Origin: Bradyrhizobium semiaridum | GTDB taxonomy: Bacteria; Pseudomonadota; Alphaproteobacteria; Rhizobiales; Xanthobacteraceae | Direction of reading: 5' to 3' | Length of the DNA: 64,000 nt | NCBI RefSeq assembly: GCF_020329505.1 | Contig: NZ_JAGKJJ010000007.1 | Span: 248,001 to 312,000, forward strand | In this document: positions 17,408 to 24,412 of the stretch, in pieces | How the letters are laid out: the number at the start of each line of letters is the position of its first letter | How positions within the stretch are numbered: the stretch's first letter is position 1 | Program-made: the position numbers and the translations under genes | Notes under the pieces: generated by a model | Told to the model about the DNA's origin: nothing | The model's input: the letters and a program-made list of their open reading frames with translations, nothing else | Database searches by the model: none

Positions 17408-18418
17408 TCATCGCCTCGCGAGCAGGCCCTGCGGCCGCAGCGCCAATACCAGCACCATGATCAGGAAGGTGACGACGATGGCGTAGGTCGGGATGTAGAC
17501 CGAGCCGAGCTGCTCGGCGAGGCCGATGATGACGGCGCCGAGCGCCGCCCCCGGGATCGAGCCCATGCCGCCGACGATCACGACGACCAGCGACGCCAGC
17601 AGGAAACGCGTATCCTCGCCCGGCGACAGCGACTGGAAGGTGCCGCCGACCACGCCGGCGATGCCGGCCAATCCAGCGCCGAGCGCGAACACCAGCACGA
17701 ACACGAGCTGGATCCGCACCCCGGTGGCGGCCAAGATGTCGCGGTCGTCGACGCCGGCACGCACGATCATGCCGATCCGCGTGCGGTTGAGCGCCAGCCA
17801 CATTGCGATGCCGATTGCGACGGAAGCGGCGAAGATCACCAGCCGCACCAGCGGGTATTGCAGATAGACCGGCTCGCCGGAGGATTTGATCGCCGTCAGC
17901 AGCGGCAGCTGGACCGGGCCGATCAGCCAGCTCGGGGTCTGGATCTGGTAGAAATCGCCGCCGAACACCCACAGCATCAGATCCGCGAACACGATCGACA
18001 GCCCGATCGTGACCATGGTCTGGCGCAGGTCCTGGCCCTCCATGCGGCGGAATACGGCGAGCTGCAGGATCACGCCGACCAGCGCCACCACCACGAAGGC
18101 GACGATGAAGCTCAGGATCCACGATCCCGTCCAGCTGCTGATGGCGTAGCCGATATAGCCGCCGAACAGATAGAGCGAGCCGTGCGCGAGGTTGACGTTG
18201 CGCATCAGGCCGAAGATCAGCGTGAAGCCGCTCGCCACCAGGAAATACAGCCCGCCGAGCGTGATGCCGTTCAGCACGGCGTTGAGGAACACCCGCTTGC
18301 GGCCGAACGCGGCCTCCAGCCCCGGCGGCCAGATCGCGAACACGAGCCATAGCACGACCGCGATCGCGATGATCGCGATCAGCGCCCAGGCCGGATGGCG
18401 TTCGATGAAGGAGGCCAT
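17408..18418 (-). CDS. livH: LivH-type ABC transporter permease
   Basis: A 336-residue inner-membrane permease. After a first membrane segment near residues 10-35 it has the LivH signature AVLNGITLGGLYFLVASGFTL, then NLAHGSLYLFGGYIGY and GMGSIPGAALGAVIIGLAEQ. It is the first structural transport gene after the AraC regulator, with 115 bp between them containing no gene. That gap could hold a promoter for the downstream array, but I see no convincing -35/-10 pair in it. Confidence 0.93.
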   Translation of the reverse strand: MASFIERHPAWALIAIIAIAVVLWLVFAIWPPGLEAAFGRKRVFLNAVLNGITLGGLYFLVASGFTLIFGLMRNVNLAHGSLYLFGGYIGYAISSWTGSWILSFIVAFVVVALVGVILQLAVFRRMEGQDLRQTMVTIGLSIVFADLMLWVFGGDFYQIQTPSWLIGPVQLPLLTAIKSSGEPVYLQYPLVRLVIFAASVAIGIAMWLALNRTRIGMIVRAGVDDRDILAATGVRIQLVFVLVFALGAGLAGIAGVVGGTFQSLSPGEDTRFLLASLVVVIVGGMGSIPGAALGAVIIGLAEQLGSVYIPTYAIVVTFLIMVLVLALRPQGLLARR

Positions 18419-18533
18419 CTCCGTCGCGTTCTCCCAGCCGCGACCGTCTGCCGGGTCGCGTGTCGGGTCATCCTATCGAGGACGCCAGCGGCGGATTTGA
18501 TCGAGAGTATCTTTTATCGTTCCCGGAACTGCT

Positions 18534-19352
18534 TTACGGCCGCAGCACCTTGGCGGCGCGGCGATAGTCGGTCGGGGCCATCCCGACATTGGCGGCGAAG
18601 AAGCGGGTGAAGCCGCTCTGCGAGGAAAAGCCGAGGTCGAAGCCGATATCGGCGATCGGCGTCTCGGTCGCGACCAGCGCATCCAGCGCCTGCTCCATGA
18701 TCAGCGTGTTCATGTAGAGGTGCGGGGTGACGCCGGTCTGGGTGCGGAACAGCCGGTAGAAATGCGGTCGCGACAGCCCGGCCTCCCGCGCGATCGCATC
18801 GAGCTCAATCTCGGCGCCGGGGCTTTCCGACATCAGCTTGATCGACTTGCGGACCCGGAAGTCGGTCACCGCGGCCGCGGCGCGCGCCTCCTGGGTGGCG
18901 CGCCAGCTTTCCGCGTAACAGGAATCGATCAGTTGCCGCAGCTCGCAATCGAGGCTGCGCAGCGACGGCGCGCCGCACACCAGTGCCGCTGTGCGGCGGA
19001 TCAGCTTGTCGAGCGCCTCGGTGCGCGGAAAGAAGGTGCGGCCGAACCGCACGTTCGGCGCATTGGCCGCCGTCGATGCGAACCAGTCTGCGTTGACATA
19101 GAGCACGAAGAAGATCGCGCCGTGGTCGACATCCGACGGCAGGAAATTGTGCGGCTCCCACGGGTTGACCGCGACCACGGTATCGTCCTTGAGCAGCCAG
19201 CGCTGCTCGGAGACGTCGATCTGCGCCGGCGTACCGCCGACATGAAATATCAGGTGCCCTTCGCGGTGCGCATGCACGTTGAAGGGACGGTTCAACTGAT
19301 AGACCGTCGCGCGACCGAATCGGCCGTGGAAGACGGCGAGCGCCCTGCTCAT
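18534..19352 (-). CDS. AraC family transcriptional regulator
   Basis: A 272-residue regulator. The N-terminal half is a cupin-like AraC_N sensor (HAHREGHLIFHVGG, NPWEPHNFLPS). The C-terminal double helix-turn-helix covers about 170-268 (ELDAIAREAGLSRPHFYRLFRTQTG and IADIGFDLGFSSQSGFTRFF). It sits between the periplasmic binding protein gene and livH on the same strand, so it probably senses the transported compound or its product and activates the array. An inverted repeat just upstream (19369-19402) is a candidate site for it. Confidence 0.92.
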   Translation of the reverse strand: MSRALAVFHGRFGRATVYQLNRPFNVHAHREGHLIFHVGGTPAQIDVSEQRWLLKDDTVVAVNPWEPHNFLPSDVDHGAIFFVLYVNADWFASTAANAPNVRFGRTFFPRTEALDKLIRRTAALVCGAPSLRSLDCELRQLIDSCYAESWRATQEARAAAAVTDFRVRKSIKLMSESPGAEIELDAIAREAGLSRPHFYRLFRTQTGVTPHLYMNTLIMEQALDALVATETPIADIGFDLGFSSQSGFTRFFAANVGMAPTDYRRAAKVLRP

Positions 19353-19368
19353 GCCTCCCCTCCCGCGG

Positions 19369-19402
19369 GATGTTCTTGTCTTTTCGACAAGCGTTCAACA
19401 TC
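19369..19402. promoter_or_regulatory. Nested inverted repeat upstream of AraC gene
   Basis: CTTGTC-TTTTC-GACAAG (19375-19391) lies inside outer arms GATGTT (19369-19374) and AACATC (19397-19402). It is 17-50 bases before the AraC start codon and after the binding-protein gene, where an autoregulatory site or the array's internal promoter would be expected. No binding data; assignment is by position and symmetry. Confidence 0.4.
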
Positions 19403-19490
19403 CGCGTGGGGAAAGCAAGGGCGAGCAGGGCTCCCGCTGCAAGCGCGTCGGTCGGTCACGGCCGGCTCGTTCGCACCTGCAAAAAATACG

Positions 19491-20741
19491 TCAGTATTTC
19501 TTGCACTCCGGAACCGTGCGGCTCGGCAGGCCGATCTTGGCGAACACCGCCGGATCGTAGCCGAGCGTTTGGTTGACGTTCGGGATCACCTTGACGACCT
19601 TGGAGAACAGCGCGCCCTTGCCGTCGTCGACCACCTCGGTGACGAAATTGGTGCCGATCGCCTGGCGGTTGGAGTCGAGCTTGATCTTGCCGTTCGGTGC
19701 GTCGATCTCGATCTTGGCCAGCGCCTCCTTCAGCTTGGCCTGGTTGTTGGAGAGGTCGCCGTTGACCTGGCGCAGCGCCAGGATCAGCGCCATCGTCGAG
19801 TCATAGTAATTGGTCGCGAGCAGCGACGGGCTCGGGAAGCGTTTGTTCTCCGGGAAGGAGTCCTGGTAGGCCTTGACGAATTTCTGCCAGCCGGGGTCCT
19901 CCCAGGTGTCGGCCTGGCCGCTCGCCGCGATGGTGCCGATCAGCGCGTTCTTGGCACTGCCCTTCGACGACAGGATGGTCTGGTCGATCATGATCGAGCC
20001 GCCCATCAGATGCGCCTTGCCGCCGGCCTGCTGGTACTGGTTGAGGAAGTTGACGGCGTCGGCGCCGCCAAGCCCGAGATAGATCGCATCGACATCGTCG
20101 GGCAGCGCGGCGATCACCGAAGCAAAATCCTTGGTGCCGAGCGGTACCCATTGCCGGTTGGTGACCTGGCCGCCGGCACCGCAGAACTCCAGCACGAGGC
20201 CAAACACCTGGGTGTAGATGAAGGAGTAGTCCTCGCCGACGGTCGCGATCTTGCGATAGCCCTTGGTCTCATAGGCGTACTTGCCGAGGCCGACCTGCCA
20301 CTGCGCGCCGTCCATGTTGTAGCGGAAGAAGTTCGGCGCCGGATCGACATAGGTCGTCTCCTGCGCGCCGGAGGCGGCGTTGACGAAGGTCAGCTCGGGC
20401 TTGGTCTTGGCAAAGTTCTTCACCGCGATGCCTTCGTCGCCGGACAGCGGCGACAGCAGGATCTGCACCTTGTCCTGCTCGATCAGCTTGCGCACCGCGC
20501 GCACCGCGGAATCGGGCGTCGCATCGGTCGAGGCGACGACGAATTCGAGCTCCTTGTCGCCGACCTTCTTGCCGAGCACGTTGAGCGCGGTCTGGAAGCC
20601 GCGCATGCCGTCCTCGCCGAGCACCGTGTAGGTGCCCTCGAGCGTCGCGGTGACGCCGACCTTGATCTTCTCCTGGGCGAACGCCGTGCCTGACAGCAAC
20701 AGGCTGCCGAGCGCAATCAGTCCCATACTGCCTTTCAACAT
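19491..20741 (-). CDS. Branched-chain amino-acid-type ABC substrate-binding protein
   Basis: A 416-residue periplasmic binding protein of the Peripla_BP_6/LivJ family. I chose the ATG at 20741 because it gives a clean signal peptide (MLKGSMGLIALGSLLLSGTAFAQ) and is preceded by GGGAGG on the minus strand. The open frame extends 30 codons further without such features. The mature protein starts EKIKVGVTATLEGTYTVLGEDG and ends VPECKKY. It is the most upstream gene of the array and supplies the specificity of the LivHMGF transporter. Family members also bind aromatic acids, amides and urea, so the ligand is open. Confidence 0.92.
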   Translation of the reverse strand: MLKGSMGLIALGSLLLSGTAFAQEKIKVGVTATLEGTYTVLGEDGMRGFQTALNVLGKKVGDKELEFVVASTDATPDSAVRAVRKLIEQDKVQILLSPLSGDEGIAVKNFAKTKPELTFVNAASGAQETTYVDPAPNFFRYNMDGAQWQVGLGKYAYETKGYRKIATVGEDYSFIYTQVFGLVLEFCGAGGQVTNRQWVPLGTKDFASVIAALPDDVDAIYLGLGGADAVNFLNQYQQAGGKAHLMGGSIMIDQTILSSKGSAKNALIGTIAASGQADTWEDPGWQKFVKAYQDSFPENKRFPSPSLLATNYYDSTMALILALRQVNGDLSNNQAKLKEALAKIEIDAPNGKIKLDSNRQAIGTNFVTEVVDDGKGALFSKVVKVIPNVNQTLGYDPAVFAKIGLPSRTVPECKKY

Positions 20742-21646
20742 CGCTTCCTCCCTCGCGTTTTTCCCGGTGTTTCCTTGGCCCGCGTGCTTGCGCGTTTTCA
20801 CCGGCGTCGGCGCAGCGCACGGGCCAGCCAACGTCCGGTTGTTGCGCGCAAGGCTAGCCGAAGCCGGGCAGGGAGCGGATGTCGTCGCTGCCGGACGGCT
20901 TGACCGGCAGTCTCATTTTGATTGTTGCGCCGCAATGCGATCAGCGGCCGATTCATCCTTCAAGACTCGCTCCGCTCGCCCCTCAGGATGACGGGGTGGA
21001 TGTTGGTGTGATTCAACTGTCAAACAGCTTGTTCGGTGGCATCGCCCGGCCTGTGCGCAATAGCTTCGCATTCTCGCGACATGATTTGTCCGAGCTTTGC
21101 ATTTCGTTTCGCCCTTCTTCGAACAGAGGGCGCAGGGAAAGCCGGGTGCCGATCGCACCCATGGGCCCCGAGCAATGGGCAGAAAAGCTCGGGGGTAGGA
21201 CCACAGGTGTAACCGGAAGCAACCCGGCTTTCCCTGCGCGATGGGTTACGGCTTATACGTGCTTACCCCGGCGAGACTGGGCTTTGTTGTCACCGCCCTC
21301 GCAAGACGCAATTGCATCGAGCGAGAGGACACCTGCCACCAGGGCGTCCGGCCTGCACGATTTCACCGTCCGCCTCGCGTGCTGTCGTCACTGACACGCG
21401 CGGCGTCCACCGCATCTCACCGCAACACCGTGACGATGCGCAGCGCCCCTCGATCGGGTGAGACGGCGACATTGAACATCTGAGTTGGGGTGCGCGTCAA
21501 GAGAAAATTCGGAAAATAAGAATGACTGCCGGCGCAGAGTTCTCTTGCTCCGGTTTGCCGTGACCACGACCTAAAAGCGCGATGAGATTGGTTGAATCGT
21601 CATTGCGCTTTAGCTCTTTGTTTGAGCATGACCGCGGCGGTGCGCG
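20742..21646. other. Long intergenic region with repeats, no gene seen
   Basis: About 900 bases without a convincing gene. Bases 20955-20995 hold a short dispersed-repeat remnant (a hairpin around CATCCTTCAAG...CCTCAGGATG). Bases 21110-21480 hold the structured repeat described separately. Short open frames here cross the hairpins and lack a ribosome-binding site or codon bias. The 5' part should contain the promoter of the binding-protein gene, but I cannot place it. Confidence 0.6.
21130..21239. repeat. Structured element closed by a perfect 18-bp inverted repeat
   Basis: GCGCAGGGAAAGCCGGGT at 21130-21147 pairs perfectly with its complement at 21222-21239. Within the enclosed 74 bases, CCCCGAGC (21166-21173) pairs with GCTCGGGG (21187-21194). 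GGGTGC (21144-21149) can pair with GCACCC (21155-21160) in competition with the closing stem. The sequence resembles, from memory, an intergenic element seen in many copies in Bradyrhizobium genomes. That resemblance is unverified here; the symmetry is directly visible. Confidence 0.65.
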
Positions 21647-24061
21647 CTAAAACTTCTGCGTGATGCCGGCGTAGAAGCCGTGGCGGGGGCCGTATTGCGG
21701 CGCGAACACGCCGATGCCGGAGCCATCGCGGATCTGGTAGACGGAATCGAACAGATTGACGATGTCGAACCGCACCGTGGTGGGCTTGTTCGGCGCGACG
21801 ATGTTGAAGTCGTGCGAGACGCCGACGTTGACCTGCGTGTAGGGCGGCACGGTGCCGGTATTGGCAAAACCGTCGCGCAGGCCGCTGCCGTAGATCAGCG
21901 ACGCGCTGAACTTGGTGTTGTGCCATTGATACCAGCCGCCGACCGACGCCGTCAGCGCCTGGGCGTGATCGGTGTAGACGTAGTTGTTCGCGATATAGGC
22001 GAGCTCGTCCGGATCGAACAGATACTGGTTCGACACCACATTGGTGGCGACCTGCCGCGCGACGGCGACGTTGCCGTAGAGATGCAAATTGTCGTGGTTG
22101 TAGGTCGCGGTCAGCTCGACGCCCTCGTTGATGCCCTTGGCGTAGTTGAAGGCGGTCAGCACATAGGCGGCGCCGAACTGGCCGTCGTCGAGCAGGTCGG
22201 TCGCGATCTTGTAATAGGCGTCCATGCCGACCTCGAGACCGGGGATCGCATAGACCTTCTGCGTGACGCCGACGTCGAACACGTGCGAGCGCTCGGGCAG
22301 CACGGGGTCGTTGGCGGTGACTGCCGGCTGTGCCGTGGTGTTCTGCACCAGCGCCAGATTGGTCGGCGCGGCCAGCACTTGCTCGGGCGGCGTGAAGTTG
22401 CGGGCATAGCCGGCATGGAAGGTGGTGCCGTCGGACGGCTTCCAGGTCAGGCTGATCCGGGGGCTGAGCTGGTTGGCGTCGACATATTGCCACATCTGGT
22501 CGAAGCGCAGGCCGGCATTGAGCGTGAGCTGATTCGTGATCTTCCACTCGTCGGCGATGTAGCTGGAGAACATGTACCCGGTGTTGGTGCTGGAATCGAA
22601 CAAGCTGAGCGGCGCGTCGACCGGGTTGCCGGCGTCGTCGAGCGGCAGCACGGTCGAGCCGTTGTTGACCAGCGAGCGCTCGGCGCTGACCGAGAAGCCG
22701 AACTTCAGCGTGTGCGCGAAGCCAAGCTTGTACGACGTGTCCTCCTGGATGCCGTTGATGGTGCTCTGCCGGTAGACGTCGGAGGCGACGCCGTTGAAGA
22801 CGAGGTCGCCGACCGGATCGGGCGTGAAGTGGAGCTGGCTATAGCGGTTGAAATAGGCGATCTGGTAGTCGAGGCCGTCGGCCGATTTCTGGTAGGCGAC
22901 GACGTTGAACTGGTTGAATTCCTGCTGTCGTTCGTTGAGCAGCGCGGAATCGAAATTGGAAATGCCGAACGCGGTGAATGCCGGGGGCTGGCCCGGATTG
23001 TTCGGGATCTGATAGTTGCCGTTGGAGACGCCGCCGATATAGGTCAGCCGGCTGGTCGGATCGATCGCGGTGGAGACATAGGCAAAGCCCTTCTCCTGAT
23101 CCGTCCGGTCGTGGATCGCATTGTAGGCCGGCGTCGGATTCTCGATGCCGACATCGCTGCCGAAATACCGCCCCGAGACGTAATACTGGGTCTGTCCGAT
23201 CGTACCGCCATAGTCGACGCTGGTCGTGAAGGTGCCGTGGCTGCCGCCATAGACGCCGATGCTGCCGGAATTGTTGAAGGCGTCGGCCTTGGTCTGGATG
23301 TCGAGCACGCCGGCGGTGCGCAGGCCGTACTGGGCGGGCAGCGCGCCGGTGATCAGCGCCATGCTGCCGACGATCCCGGTGTCGATGATCTGGCCGAAGG
23401 CGCCGACGCCGTCCGGCAGCATCACGCCGTTGATGCGGTATTGCAGGTTGGCGTGCTCGTTGCGCACGTGGAGTTCGCCGCTGGCGGCGGAGTCCTGCGA
23501 GACGCCGGGTGCTTGCAGCAGCGCCTTGTCCAAGGTGGCGTTGGTGCCCTGCGGAAGCGACTCCAGCAATTGCCGGCTCATCTGGTAGGAATTGGCGCCG
23601 TCCGCCGCCAGCAGATTGCCGCGGGCCTGGTCGAGCCGCGCGTTCTGGCCCGCGACGGCCTCGGCCTGGGTTTGTTCGGCAGAACCGGGCGTTGTCGGCG
23701 CCGCCGCGGTTCGCCGCGCGCGGCGTGCGCTGCCCCCAGCCGCAACGTGCCGCTGCGGCTTTTGCGGCACGGATGGCGCATTGTGGTGCTGCGGCGCCGC
23801 CACGGTAACGTCCGGAAGGATGCTCGTCGGCGCAGGCGCGGTTTGCGCGAGGGCCGCATTGTTCAGTCCGCAGAAGAGAAGCGATGCCGCACCGATGGAG
23901 GCGCGCGCGGCTGGAATAGGATTCGGCCGATGTCGACCACCGGCGCAATGCGTTCGGCGTGCCGATAGACGAGATCGACAGCCTCCGGCAGCTGCAATTG
24001 CGGCAGTGCCGGCGCAGGCGCCGCGATGTTGACCATGGCGACGACGGCGCAGATCGCGCAC
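21647..24061 (-). CDS. TonB-dependent outer-membrane receptor (start uncertain)
   Basis: A complete receptor C-terminus ends in ...YAGITQKF with the terminal Phe of outer-membrane barrels. Domain order is a signal-like segment (ASIGAASLLFCGLNNAALAQ), TonB box LPDVTVAAP, plug (LPQGTNATLDKALLQAPGVS through AGVLDIQTK) and a 22-strand-type barrel. There is no ATG, GTG or TTG near the signal segment. The nearest canonical in-frame start is GTG at 24061, which adds an Arg-rich stretch encoded over the DUF2946 gene. An ATT at 23917 would give a normal 25-residue signal peptide. The substrate is not identifiable; the DUF2946 partner hints at a metal or metal chelate. Confidence 0.82.
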   Translation of the reverse strand: MRDLRRRRHGQHRGACAGTAAIAAAGGCRSRLSARRTHCAGGRHRPNPIPAARASIGAASLLFCGLNNAALAQTAPAPTSILPDVTVAAPQHHNAPSVPQKPQRHVAAGGSARRARRTAAAPTTPGSAEQTQAEAVAGQNARLDQARGNLLAADGANSYQMSRQLLESLPQGTNATLDKALLQAPGVSQDSAASGELHVRNEHANLQYRINGVMLPDGVGAFGQIIDTGIVGSMALITGALPAQYGLRTAGVLDIQTKADAFNNSGSIGVYGGSHGTFTTSVDYGGTIGQTQYYVSGRYFGSDVGIENPTPAYNAIHDRTDQEKGFAYVSTAIDPTSRLTYIGGVSNGNYQIPNNPGQPPAFTAFGISNFDSALLNERQQEFNQFNVVAYQKSADGLDYQIAYFNRYSQLHFTPDPVGDLVFNGVASDVYRQSTINGIQEDTSYKLGFAHTLKFGFSVSAERSLVNNGSTVLPLDDAGNPVDAPLSLFDSSTNTGYMFSSYIADEWKITNQLTLNAGLRFDQMWQYVDANQLSPRISLTWKPSDGTTFHAGYARNFTPPEQVLAAPTNLALVQNTTAQPAVTANDPVLPERSHVFDVGVTQKVYAIPGLEVGMDAYYKIATDLLDDGQFGAAYVLTAFNYAKGINEGVELTATYNHDNLHLYGNVAVARQVATNVVSNQYLFDPDELAYIANNYVYTDHAQALTASVGGWYQWHNTKFSASLIYGSGLRDGFANTGTVPPYTQVNVGVSHDFNIVAPNKPTTVRFDIVNLFDSVYQIRDGSGIGVFAPQYGPRHGFYAGITQKF

Positions 24062-24258
24062 AAATCTGCCGCCTGATCGGAATCCTGATCGGGTTGCGGC
24101 TGGCCGCGCGATGCGTTCTCGAAATGCGCGGAGGCGATCGTCGCCGCCTGCGCCGGCGCAATGGCATGAAAATGGCCGAACGACAGCACGAACTGGATCG
24201 ACAGCGCCAGCAGCGCCAGCCGAGCCCCATGCCTGATGTTCGAGCGAAACCACTTCAT
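23863..24258 (-). CDS. DUF2946 family small protein
   Basis: A 131-residue protein from ATG at 24258. A hydrophobic N-terminal segment (LALLALSIQFVLSFGHFHA), a His pair and a later DLCAICAV with a CxxC are the marks of DUF2946. These proteins are small, exported or membrane-anchored, of unknown function, and often lie next to TonB receptors. The 3' part overlaps the upstream end of the receptor reading frame in a different phase. The CxxC and histidines would suit metal binding; that is inference. Confidence 0.75.
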   Translation of the reverse strand: MKWFRSNIRHGARLALLALSIQFVLSFGHFHAIAPAQAATIASAHFENASRGQPQPDQDSDQAADLCAICAVVAMVNIAAPAPALPQLQLPEAVDLVYRHAERIAPVVDIGRILFQPRAPPSVRHRFSSAD

Positions 24259-24412
24259 GACGACGCCATTGCGCGTCGAGGCGTGTGAGGCCGACGGCCC
24301 CGACGTGCGACGCGATGCCGCACAGTTTCGAAAACCCGTCAGCGTGTCAATCCGCATTGCCGGGCCATGCGATCAATTTCCGCTCGGCTTGGGCGATCCC
24401 GCCACATCGCCC

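Noticed and set aside
16085..18352. A 755-codon open frame on the plus strand opposite livGMH
   Set aside because: It is extremely charged and low in hydrophobic residues, exactly what the complement of three permease/ATPase genes gives.
20742..21646. Possible small genes in the 0.9-kb gap (frames of 60-170 codons)
   Set aside because: They cross strong hairpins, differ in frame from any codon bias and have no start signals; treated as repeat sequence.
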